DNA from: CAWBBA01 sp963729795
GTDB taxonomy: Bacteria > Desulfobacterota > Desulfomonilia > Desulfomonilales > Desulfomonilaceae
Direction of reading: 5' to 3'
DNA length: 64,000 bases
Assembly (NCBI GenBank): GCA_963729795.1
Contig: CAVSPC010000044.1
Location: 17,023-81,022 of the forward strand
Of the stretch, positions 10,406 to 19,138 are shown in pieces (the stretch's first letter is position 1; the number at the start of each line of letters is the position of its first letter). Below the pieces are notes generated by a model that worked only from the letters and a program-made list of their open reading frames with translations, was not told the origin of the DNA and did not search any database. A program made the position numbers and the translations under genes.

Positions 10406-11681
10406 ATGGAACCTCATCAGACTCTGGGCGAGGCAGCAGCAGCGGTGCGGAACGGCCTTGAAGTCGCTGATGTCATGCGTCTTCACGGCCAGGAATACCG
10501 TAACAACCATCCACTGTCCACGCAACAACTCAAGGCAATGAGGGATATTGAGGCTTGCCGTACAGTGGCTCTCGGAGGCCATGTGGACGTCTGTGACAAA
10601 GGATGCGGGTTCACTCGGATCTCGTACAACTCCTGCCGGAACCGCAACTGCCCCAAATGCCAAGGGCTTAAGAGCGCACAATGGCTGGAGCAGAGGCTGG
10701 AGAGAATCCTCCCCATACACTACGTCCACATGGTTTTCACGGTTCCACACGAGACGCTCCCTATCATGCTTCACAACAAACAGACCTTGTACAATATCTT
10801 GTTCCGGTACTGCGGCCGAATCCTTGCTTGAGTTTGCAAGAGACTGGGAACGACTGCGGGCCAATGTGGGATTCAGTGCGATCCTTCATACCTGGAACCA
10901 GGACATGGATTTCCACCCCCACATTCACATTGTCATAACCAGCGGTGGACTCGATGAATCAGAAACCCGATGGATACCCTCACGCAACAGCTTTCTCGTG
11001 CCGGTGCGTGCCTTGTCGAAGAAATTCCGGGGCAAATTCATCGACTCGCTCCGGAAGGCCTTTGAAGAAGGACGCCTTGTCATGCCCCGGAACATTCACC
11101 ATCCAAAAGCTCAGGATGCTTTCCGGCGCCTCACCAAGAAGCTCTATCGCAAGAAATGGGTCGTGTATGCAAAACAACCCTTTGGCGGACCCGAACAGGT
11201 CTTCAGGTATCTCGGACTCTATACCCATAAGGTGGCCATCTCGAACCACCGCCTCGTGGAAATGACCGATGGGAAGGTCACCTTCCTCGCCCGGGACAAC
11301 TCAAACCCCGGTAGGAAAAGGCTCGTTACGCTCACAACACAGGAGTTTATTAGGAGGTTTTTCCTCCATGTTCTCCCCAGGGGGTTCGTCAAAATCCGAC
11401 ATTACGGATTGATGGCACCCCGCAATGCAAAGACTAAGCTCGAAGCGGCCCGCAGACTCATCGAGCAGGCTCAACCACTCAAGAGCGACCCAGATGGCCA
11501 CACAGAAGCACATCAACTCCCGAAGCGCTCCACCTGGCAAGAGATTTTTCTCCGTATCACCGGGATCGACATCACGAAATGCCCCTCATGTGGAGGAAGT
11601 CTCATTCGACGGCCTCTGACCTCACTGGACCAGACGTGCTCCATAACGAACTATGCCGCGGTGTTCCTGGATTCCTCATGA
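10406..11681 (+). pseudogene. IS91-family HUH (Y2) transposase, frameshifted
   Basis: This is a rolling-circle transposase in two frames. The first frame (10406-10831) holds the zinc-binding N-terminus (CDKGCGFTRISYNSCRNRNCPKCQ) and the start of the catalytic domain. One base too many near 10806-10810 (CCGGTACTG) moves the frame, and the second frame continues with ESLLEFARDWERL, the HUH motif HPHIHIV and the tyrosine region FRYLGLYTHKVAISN. The C-terminus has another zinc pair (KCPSCGGSL) and ends at 11681. Joined length is about 425 residues, close to the family. The shift could be decay, a sequencing indel or, less likely, programmed frameshifting, since no slippery heptamer is seen. Confidence 0.88.
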
Positions 11682-12000
11682 TCCTTTCCGGTCCGAGACT
11701 ACCAACGACCTACCATAACCGACCTCACAAAGACGGTTTTCTCTACAGGTGCGCCCGGACTGTGCAACTTTTGCCTATCGTTTCCCCTTCCGAACCCCAT
11801 TTCTCTCAATCCGTGATCCAAAGGACCTCCTCTCTCCCACAACCCCACGCAAGAAGAGATTCTGATCCTCAGATCCAGTCTCCTTCTTGAAGCCTCCTAG
11901 TTATAGAATCCCCATAAGACAAAATCACCCCTACCCAGCGGCTTCGTCCAACACGCCGTTTATGAGAATGGGCTCCGCCACTCTCACAAACGCCTACATG

Positions 12001-12714
12001 TTAACGGTTTCCGACACAGGCCACGGAATGGATAAGGCCACTACTGAGCACATATTTGAGCCGTTTTACACTACCAAGGAATTGGGACGGGGGACCGGCC
12101 TCGGACTTGCGATGGTATATGGAATCGTGAAGCAGCATGAGGGCTTCATAAACTGTTACAGTGAAGTTGAACACGGCACGACTTTCAATGTCTATTTGCC
12201 CGCCCTTGAGAGCCAAGTGGAGCCAGATCTGGAAAAGAGCGGCGTAATGCCTGCCTTCGGGACGGAAACCATTCTCCTTGTTGATGACGAAGAGTTCGTT
12301 AGGGATCTGGGAGCCCGGATTCTCAGCAAAGCTGGTTATAAAGTGCTTACCGCCGCAAACGGTATAGAGGCATTGGATCTTTTCGAGAAGGACAGGACAC
12401 AGACTTCCCTCGTCATTCTAGACCTGATCATGCCTGAGATGGGTGGTAAAGAGGCATTGGATCTTTTCGAGAAAGAGCGGACGCAGATTTCCCTGGTGAT
12501 TCTGGATCTGATCATGCCCGAGATGGGCGGCGAGGAGTGCCTCAAAGAGCTGAGAAAGATTGATCCAGAACTCAAGGTCCTCATAGCTAGCGGTTTAGCT
12601 GCTGACCCTAGCATGAAACAGTCCCGCGAATTGGGCGCACGAGGCTTTGTCAGTAAGCCTTTCAAAATGAAAGAGTTGCTCCGTCAGGTACGCAAAGTGC
12701 TGGATGCGGAGTGA
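12001..12714 (+). pseudogene. Hybrid histidine kinase, C-terminal part with receiver domain
   Basis: This continues the kinase at 5404-9378 in the same frame. It has the ATPase G1 box (TVSDTGHGMDKA), the F box (IFEPFYTTK), the G2 box (GRGTGLGLAMVYGIVKQHEG) and a receiver domain (TILLVDDEEFVRDLGARIL … GFVSKPFKMKELLRQVRKVLDAE). The receiver is unusual: an 84-bp segment carrying the phospho-accepting strand VILDLIMPEMGG is present twice in tandem (12367-12450 and 12451-12534). The joined kinase would be about 1,561 residues. After the insertion this fragment has no start of its own, so it is probably silent. Confidence 0.9.
12367..12534 (+). repeat. In-frame 84-bp tandem duplication in a receiver domain
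   Basis: Two adjacent 28-codon units, both reading EALDLFEK(D/E)RTQ(T/I)SLVILDLIMPEMGG. They differ mainly at silent third positions (GAC/GAT, CTC/CTG, CCT/CCC), so the duplication is not recent and its sequence has been held by selection. The two candidate phospho-acceptor Asp codons are at 12421-12423 and 12505-12507. Confidence 0.95.
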
Positions 12715-13296
12715 ACCAGGATTTCACGCTGGCTCGGACCGGTGATTGACAATCAGGGCCCATAAACCAATCCGAGCTATCGCGCGCGTCAGCAACGTTT
12801 GATCTGTTCAACGTCACGAAAATGGGAATCAAGGTGGGATTCTTTTAGTGACGAGTTTCAGGGGTTGAGATTAAGCGGAATGGATTGCGGGGCGGTCCCT
12901 TCTTTTTGTTGCTCACACTTTGCTCTATTCATTTCGGATCGAATGGCTGGCAAAAGGCCCGTATTGGGAGGGTCTTTCGTCCCTCACTATCGAAAATCGT
13001 GACTTACCTCCGGACATGCGCGGCGAAACCCGGGCTCAAATGGCCCGCCAATGTCTTGAAGGGGGCAATTTAGGCCCAAATAAGGGGCTACACAACAATA
13101 GTCGCCAATCCAACGTCATGCCCTTTGACCAGTGCAACCGGCTAATTGAACAAAATAATTTGGCTGTCGGTAAAATCCATAGGTGTTTGGCATAGGAAGT
13201 GCTTAGTAGATAGCCAAGACTGCGCTCAAATGATCCATGAAAATTGAGCGTTGAGAGGAATTACCGCACTGAATTTCTGAGGCAACGGGAGGCACG
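12715..13296. other. Intergenic, no gene seen
   Basis: About 580 bases between the disrupted kinase and the first PilZ gene. Frames near 12920-13195 have no ribosome binding site or recognisable product. Confidence 0.35.
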
Positions 13297-13893
13297 ATGG
13301 GCAAGAAGAGGCAAATTAACGGCAGGAATCTCATTAATGATCTCAGATCCGGAATGACTGACGGGGACTTGCAACTGAAATACAGTTTGTCGGACAATGG
13401 TCTTTGCACGATTTTTGAGAAGATCGTGGATTCTGGAGCCGTGAGCCACTCCGAACTTTCCGAGCGGTCTCCACTGTACAGCCTTAGAGCGCAGTACAAA
13501 GAATCTCGAAGCTACCCTAGAGCAGACTTAGCAGTCAGGGTACCCATTTATGATTTGGGGACCGGTTCCGTCGGTATATTGAGGGATATATCGGAAATAG
13601 GAGTGCGGGTAGGTGGGATTGACACAAGGGTCGGGGAAGCTAAGACATTTCAGATACCCATCGATATGTTCATACGGTCCGATCCTTTCTTGATTATCGC
13701 CGAGTGCAAATGGGCCAAACCGAAAGGTAAGATGAGAGAATACGTTGTAGCAGGCTTCGAGATAATGGATCTGTCAGAGACTGACAGGAACGCGCTCCAA
13801 AACTTCGTCAGTGTCCTACTGCTAAGCGAATCGGGTCAATGGAAAACGCTCGGCAGCACCGAAGATGCCCACGACCTGAGCCTGTACGGGTAG
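13297..13893 (+). CDS. PilZ-domain protein with N-terminal DLRSG/KYxLS repeat
   Basis: A 198-residue soluble protein. Residues 8-54 form one copy of a helical module (INDLRSGMTDGDLQLKYSLS, then IFEKIVDSGAVSHSEL) that recurs in this window. A PilZ domain follows, with RSYPR (RxxxR) at 71-75 and DISEIG (DxSxxG) at 97-102, the two motifs that contact cyclic di-GMP in this family, so binding of that messenger is a fair inference. GGGAGG lies 8 bases before the ATG. It is most similar to the protein at 17560-18129 (shared YDxGxGxxGxLRDISE, FQIPIDMF, IAECKW and IMDLSETDR). It probably acts as a c-di-GMP-responsive partner of the neighbouring kinases; that is inference from position only. Confidence 0.9.
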   Translation: MGKKRQINGRNLINDLRSGMTDGDLQLKYSLSDNGLCTIFEKIVDSGAVSHSELSERSPLYSLRAQYKESRSYPRADLAVRVPIYDLGTGSVGILRDISEIGVRVGGIDTRVGEAKTFQIPIDMFIRSDPFLIIAECKWAKPKGKMREYVVAGFEIMDLSETDRNALQNFVSVLLLSESGQWKTLGSTEDAHDLSLYG

Positions 13894-14425
13894 CGCATTT
13901 TTTGTCTCAAGGGGTGTTGTGCACCGGAAGTCTATAAAGGATGATGTCAAAAATGTAAGAAAACTTGCCTCTTCAGCGAGGCTCTCTTGGGAGGTGGGGC
14001 TATTGCCAGTGCTGGGCCCCCCTAAGTTAGAGCGGTATTCATAACCGCCGAATGCCTTTTATGGGGAAGTGATGTCGAGAGTCGTTGCCGCTCTTATTTC
14101 AGGAACATAACACTAGACAGCATGCAATGTCTGGGGGAAGCGGCGGGTCTCCTGCATCCTCGGTTGACGGCCCACCATAATCTCTCGGGTTCCATCGCTG
14201 CATTACTGGTCGCGGAGAGGCGAGGACCTCCGAAGGAACAAGAAACCTTACCGTGTGCTGGCCTAGTATATGATATGAATGCTTCTATATGATGGAAAGG
14301 CTCGACGTGCCCGCTTCGAAGCAGAGGATGCCTTTCCCCATTGCCTTGCTGTCCTTCACAATGCTGGTGAGAAAAGACTGAGAGTGGAAACCCTCTATTC
14401 TGGCTAAAAAGGATCTGCGTCACAA
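13894..14425. other. Intergenic, no gene seen
   Basis: About 530 bases. A minus-strand frame here (14094-14423) has no start signal, no family and irregular composition. No promoter or terminator stands out. Confidence 0.35.
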
Positions 14426-16553
14426 ATGTCTGGGGACGACAATACTCACGACTCCAAAAGCGCCGGTCAGGGGGCTACGAACCATACCAAATTGCCAGAC
14501 TCCCCCCCACACTCGGGGCATGCCCCGGTCAATATTTCTGGACTAACGGCTGAACGCACGGAAACGATCGATTTGAACTCATTGTTTTCAAAAGACGTCA
14601 CCTCCTCTGGGAGTTTTGACCTCCGACGGGTCGGGTTCGCCAGTTTCAACAAGCTACTGCAGGCAATGTCCGTACCAGCTCTCCTTATTAAACGTTCACA
14701 CACCATCGAATTCGCCAATAGAGCCTTCTCGTGGATGACAGGTGGACTGGAGCCGGCTGGGCGAGAGTTCTCGTGGATTTTTTCAGATCCCCAACAGTCC
14801 CGGGTTTTCGGGCTACTTTTAGAAAAGGTCTTTTCGGCTAGGAAGCCCGAGGTTCGGGAGAGAAACCTTCAATTAAGAAATGCTGAGATTTGGGGCCGAG
14901 TCCATTTGCGCACCATCAGGCTTGGCTCGGATCAAATGGTGCTGATCCAGATTGAGAACCTTACGGCACAGAAGGAACTTGCCACCATACAAAAATACAA
15001 GAAGCTGGTTGACATTTTCCCAATAGGCATAGCCGAGTTTGAACTTATACAACCATTGTCCACTTCTCCCGCCATGGAACAACGCTTGGAAACGATTTTG
15101 GAGGCGCGTCTCATTGACGGAAATGATGAATTCGGGAAGATGTATGAACGCCGCGGACATCAAGGAACTAATTCACGTTCCACTCGGCAGGCTGCTCCCG
15201 GCCAAATCAAGAATGCGGGATTTGTATAAAAAATGGATTCAGAGGAGTTATGCGACTTTTTCATTTGAAGCGAAAGAAACCAGTGCTCAAGGCGCTTTTA
15301 AACGGTTTGAAAACACCCTGATAGGAAACTCGAAAGATGGACAGTTGATCGGACTGTGGTGGTTGAAAAGAGATATTTCGGAGAAAAGAAGAATAGAGGA
15401 GGAGATCCTTAAAGCCCAGAAACTGGAATCTCTTGGAGTGACTGGCAGGAGGTATAGCTCACGATTTTAACAACTTATTGACCGCAATTCTCGGAAATAT
15501 TAGTCTTGGCCTGACTAATTCAAGTCTGAGCGAAACATCCATTCGGCGATTCGAAGCTGCTGTCAAGGCAGCCAAGAGAGCGCAAGATTTGACTCATCAA
15601 CTGCTTACCTTTTCCAAGGGCGGAGCTCCTGTAAAGAGCACTTCCAGCATCTCGCAACTGCTCAGAGAGTGCGCAAGTTTTGCTGTTCAAGGGTCAACGG
15701 TACGCTGTGAGTTGCATGTTCCTGAAAATCTCTGGTCTGTGGAAATGGATGAGGGGCAAATAAGCCAAGTGGTCAACAACCTTGTAATTAATGCCCTTCA
15801 GGCAATGCCGCATGGCGGATCGGTGCTGATACGCGGCAAAAAACGTTCCTGTCGGCAAAGACCAGGGATACCCGGTTGAAAGAGGGAAAATATGTAAGGG
15901 TAAGTGTTGCTGATCATGGTGAAGGCATATCTCCCGGAGAACATACCCAAGATATTTGACCCGTATTTCACGACGAAAAAAACAGGGACCGGACTGGGCC
16001 TGGCAACCTCATATTCCATTATCAAGAAGCATGGAGGCTTGCTTGCCGTCAGGTCGAAAGTGGGAGTTGGAACCATGTTCCATTTTTTTCTCCCCGCGGC
16101 CGTGACCAAGTCCCTTTCCACGCCGACAACCCTAATTGAACCCGTTAAGGGCCGAGGTCGAGTCCTCATAATGGACGACGAAGAAATGATCAGGGAAATG
16201 GCCGGGGAACTTATCAGAGAGCTTGGATATGAGGTGGCTTGGCTAAGGACGGAATGGAGGCAGTGGACATCTACAAGAGCGCCTTTCATGAAGGGCGACG
16301 CTTTGATGCCGTCATACTGGATTTGACCGTACCTGGAGGAATGGGAGGCATTCAAACCCTTGCTAAATTGAGCCAACTCGATCCGGACGTGAAAGCCATA
16401 GTCTCCAGCGGTTATTACGGTGACTCGATCATGTCCGATTACTCGACCCATGGGTTTAAGGCAGTACTGCCCAAACCGTACCATGCAAAGCGGTTAAGCC
16501 AGGTGTTGACATTGGTCACAAGCTCGTGCCGTGAGGAAAGTACCCAGGAGTAG
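14426..16553 (+). pseudogene. Hybrid histidine kinase with at least five frameshifts
   Basis: The product can be followed through three frames. It begins with a Ser/Gly-rich leader and the signature KDVTSSGSFDLRR, then an atypical PAS (PALLIKRSHTIEFANRAF). A second sensing segment (KYKKLVDIFPIGIAEF … RFENTLIGNSKDGQLIGLWWLKRDISEKRR) precedes HisKA (LAGGIAHDFNNLL, reached only after a shift near 15445). The ATPase domain (NNLVINALQAMP, IFDPYFTTKKTGTGLGLA) is followed by a receiver (VLIMDDEE … AVILDLTVPGG … VLPKPY). Frame changes lie near 15140, 15445, 15835 (in an A6 run), 15940 and 16235. A gene of about 708 codons has clearly decayed or carries many sequencing indels. It is a sister of the kinases at 19139-21615 and 25084-26969. 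Confidence 0.85.
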
Positions 16554-16758
16554 ACCGAGCAGAATAGTGAGAAAGGGGTTGTGGATTTTCAGATTGCGTG
16601 GACAGAAAAGGGGTGCAAGCCTTCTAAGCCTCAGAGACCTCGATCTTTCATCAAGAAGGCGAACTAGTTCCGCCATGCGGCTAACGCGGTCGAGGTTTGT
16701 TTTCGCGTAATCTCGAACTAGTTCATGCTATACTGATTGCGGCACCATTGGAGGGGGA

Positions 16759-17478
16759 ATGCTCGAAAGCGAAATATCCCTGTGGGAAGTCCTCAAATTC
16801 ATGAAATTGGGGGCTGACGATGCCACACTGAAGGAAAAATACAACCTGTCGGAAGACGGACTTCGGGATCTGTACAAACAGCTAGCAGGGGCCGGTTTCC
16901 TGGAGTGGACTGGTCATGACTTCATTGTAGCGCCAAAGCGGGGGATTGATAGGAAAGAGTTCGTCGCAGACATCCGATCGAAGCTGACCGATGTAGAATT
17001 GATGGAAAAATACAAGCTTTCTTCAAGAGGACTTCAGAGAGTTTTCGCCAAGTTGGTGGATTCTGGGGCAATGACAGCGGACGACCTCTCTGGTCGGAAC
17101 ATTGTATGTGATGACTCGGTTACACTTAGGAAGGTGCGTGGGTATGTAAGAGCCCTTCCGATCTTGTCGATAGGTATCTATGAAGAAAATAATCCTCAGA
17201 TAATTGGGAGAATCCGAGATCTGTCCGAAGCCGGGGTGGGAGTAAGCGGCCTTGCGGCAGAGGTTGGTGAGACAAAAAGACTTGTAGTAGTCCCGGATGA
17301 GTTTCTGGGAATTGCACCATTTTCATTCCAGGCTAAATGCCGCTGGTTTAAGAAGGCAGGCGGGGGCAACATTTGCCGGACAGGGTTTGAGATCACTGAC
17401 ATCGCGGAGGACAGCCTCGCAAAACTCCAGGAGCTACTGCAATTAATGACTTATTCATTTTCGGATAAGGATCTTTAA
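16759..17478 (+). CDS. PilZ-domain protein with two N-terminal repeats
   Basis: A 239-residue protein with two copies of the local helical repeat: residues 7-50 (VLKFMKLGADDATLKEKYNLS, with DLYKQLAGAGFLEW) and 64-110 (VADIRSKLTDVELMEKYKLS, with VFAKLVDSGAMTADDL). The PilZ domain that follows keeps RGYVR at 127-131 and DLSEAG at 154-159. The start is set by GAGGGGGA directly upstream of ATG 16759. The protein ends with an acidic SFSDKDL. It heads a run of three PilZ genes on the plus strand, 81 bases before the next one. The PilZ part is closer to that of the broken gene at 18308-18968 (shared VV.DEF..IAPF.F.A.CRW) than to its immediate neighbour, so the four genes form two pairs. Confidence 0.9.
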   Translation: MLESEISLWEVLKFMKLGADDATLKEKYNLSEDGLRDLYKQLAGAGFLEWTGHDFIVAPKRGIDRKEFVADIRSKLTDVELMEKYKLSSRGLQRVFAKLVDSGAMTADDLSGRNIVCDDSVTLRKVRGYVRALPILSIGIYEENNPQIIGRIRDLSEAGVGVSGLAAEVGETKRLVVVPDEFLGIAPFSFQAKCRWFKKAGGGNICRTGFEITDIAEDSLAKLQELLQLMTYSFSDKDL

Positions 17479-17559
17479 AAGAGATCGCACATGCAAGTCT
17501 CCGAAAACCGAATTCTAACCATCTGACAGGGTATTCTGGAATCTCTTTCAAAGGCAGCG

Positions 17560-18129
17560 GTGTGCGGGATGGGGGACAAGCGACAACTCAACGGGAGGCA
17601 CATTCTCAACGATCTCCGGTCAGGGATGGGGGACTCGGGATTGCAAGAAAAATACAAGATCTCGAGAAAATCGCTTCAGACGATTTTCAAAAAGCTTGTG
17701 GCGTGCAAGGCCGTCAGCCATTCCGAACTTTACCAGAGGTCCCCATCCTACAGAGACAGAATCGATCGCATCAGGGAGCGAGAGCATCCGAGGGCCGACT
17801 TGGCTGTTCGTGTACCCATATATGATATTGGATCTGGAGCCAGAGGCGTATTGAGGGACATCTCGGAAACGGGGCTCCGAGTGGCGGGGATTGAGTGCAT
17901 CGTCGGTCAAACCAAGGCATTTCAGATTCCCATTGACATGTTTATGCAGGCCGAGCCACTACTTGTTATTGCCGAGTGTAAGTGGACGGACGTAATAGGC
18001 ATGCATAGGACATACCCCGTGGCCGGGTTCGCGATAATGGATCTTTCGGAAACGGACAGACTGGTCCTACGCAATTTTATCCAGTTCCTGCTGGACAGTG
18101 ACTCGGGTGAATGGGAGACGACCCGCTGA
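17560..18129 (+). CDS. PilZ-domain protein, paralogue of the 13.3-kb gene
   Basis: A 189-residue protein if GTG 17560 is the start (AAAGG five bases upstream); homology to the 13297 gene would also allow ATG 17569 (MGDKRQLNGR). One N-terminal repeat (LNDLRSGMGDSGLQEKYKIS, with IFKKLVACKAVSHSEL) is followed by a PilZ domain with REHPR at 74-78 and DISETG at 100-105. Identity to the 13297 protein is high along the whole length, which points to duplication of a PilZ gene around the kinase pseudogene lying between them. Cytoplasmic; likely c-di-GMP binding by its motifs, with the target unknown. Confidence 0.88.
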   Translation: MCGMGDKRQLNGRHILNDLRSGMGDSGLQEKYKISRKSLQTIFKKLVACKAVSHSELYQRSPSYRDRIDRIREREHPRADLAVRVPIYDIGSGARGVLRDISETGLRVAGIECIVGQTKAFQIPIDMFMQAEPLLVIAECKWTDVIGMHRTYPVAGFAIMDLSETDRLVLRNFIQFLLDSDSGEWETTR

Positions 18130-18307
18130 GAATATGACAGCAACATCGGAAGTCGCAACCAGCAAGTCCCTAGTTTCACCTCGGCTTCGTAGAAGTTTTG
18201 TGCGTGCGCCGGAGGGTAAAAGCGAATAACGCGAGCGCTGCAGGGACACTCGTATTTTGAACCTAGGAGAAAAGACGAAAGCTCGCAAGATACTCGAGGG
18301 CACCATC

Positions 18308-18968
18308 ATGAAGCTGAAAATCATTTGGAAGGATATGGTCAAAGACATTGCCAGCGGCATGACTGATTCGGGCTCACCGAAAAGTATGATTTGTCGAAAG
18401 ATCAGCTTAGATCAGTATTCAAGCAGCTTGCTGGTCTTCGCGAGAGAAGAATTAGGATCTTAGCGCGTGATTTAGATCCGGAATGGCTCCTCGAGAGCTC
18501 ATAGGAAAATATCATTTTTCCACCGAAGGATTCCAAAACGCTCTCAAATTGCTTCTTGAGGCAAATGCGATCACTTGGACTGAGTTCAAGAATTTCAAAT
18601 CTGCCGATTGCGACCAGATTGTTCCACGGGATTCGCGACGTACGCCACGAAACCAGCCTATTCCGGTGGTTACTGTTTGCGAGGTCGGCAAGCCGGGAGC
18701 GAGATATCTGGTCCGAGACATTTCTGAGGAAGGCATAGGAATCATTGGTATCAGAGCACAAATCGATGAGTCAAAATCCCTTGCTGTCGTCGGTGATGAA
18801 TTCGGAGAGATAGCCCCATTTGAATTCGAGGCCCAATGCCGGTGGGTAAAACAAGTGGAGCCTGACGGATCGATTTGGGCAGGGTTTCGCATAGTGACAA
18901 TAAGTGAACAAGACGTTCTTCGGCTCAGGGAATTCATTCGGGGGTTTACGTTTGGGATTGACAACTGA
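18308..18968 (+). pseudogene. PilZ-domain protein with two repeats, two frameshifts
   Basis: ATG 18308 opens a repeat module (DMVKDIASGMTDSG). One base is missing near 18372, after which LTEKYDLSKDQLRSVFKQLAGL follows in another frame. A second shift near 18480 leads into the second module (ELIGKYHFSTEGFQ … LLLEANAITWTEF) and a complete PilZ domain (RRTPR, RDISEEGIGIIG, VVGDEFGEIAPFEFEAQCRW). Restored, it matches the domain order of the gene at 16759. The last frame alone (18483-18968) could still yield a PilZ protein of 161 residues from ATG 18483, but no ribosome binding site precedes it. Confidence 0.8.
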
Positions 18969-19114
18969 CCCAACATTGCAAGTGCTGTCTGCTACACGAC
19001 TTGCGTCTGGGGCAAGACAAGTTGCTCTGTTCGGTGTATTACTGTGCTGCTTTTTTTGCGATAGATTGTAAACTTAACGTTAGCATTGTCTGAGTCGTTT
19101 GGGGGCTAACCACG

Positions 19115-19130
19115 CGGCTCGCGAGAGCCG
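19115..19130. other. Small hairpin beyond the kinase-receiver stop
   Basis: CGGCTC (19115-19120), GCGA loop, GAGCCG (19125-19130), nine bases past the stop of the minus-strand kinase gene. There is no T-run on either side, so it is not a classical terminator. Confidence 0.3.
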
Positions 19131-19138
19131 GCAGGTGA

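Larger units (their letters stand above)
9376..12000 (+). mobile_element. IS91-like element with tyrosine recombinase, inserted in the kinase
   Basis: The 2,625-bp insert is defined by comparison with the intact kinase at 19.1-21.6 kb, where GEYVLL runs directly into TVSDTGHG. Here GTC TTG (9370-9375) is separated from TTA ACG GTT (12001 on). The junction is ambiguous by two bases (TT at 9376-9377 and 12001-12002). No target duplication is seen, as expected for IS91-type rolling-circle elements, and a CTTG tetranucleotide sits just left of the junction. The left end carries a perfect short hairpin, ACCGC-TTC-GCGGT (about 9385-9397), a plausible terminal structure. The cargo is a tyrosine recombinase and a frameshifted HUH transposase. 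About 300 bases after the transposase hold no gene. Confidence 0.85.

Noticed and set aside
10800..10815. Programmed frameshift in the IS91 transposase
   Set aside because: No slippery heptamer or downstream structure seen at the shift, and IS91 enzymes are normally in one frame; an indel is simpler.
10118..10864. 248-codon minus-strand frame across the IS91 recombinase and transposase
   Set aside because: Shadow of two well-supported genes on the plus strand.
12920..13195. 91-codon plus-strand frame
   Set aside because: No ribosome binding site, overlaps other equally poor frames, no recognisable product.
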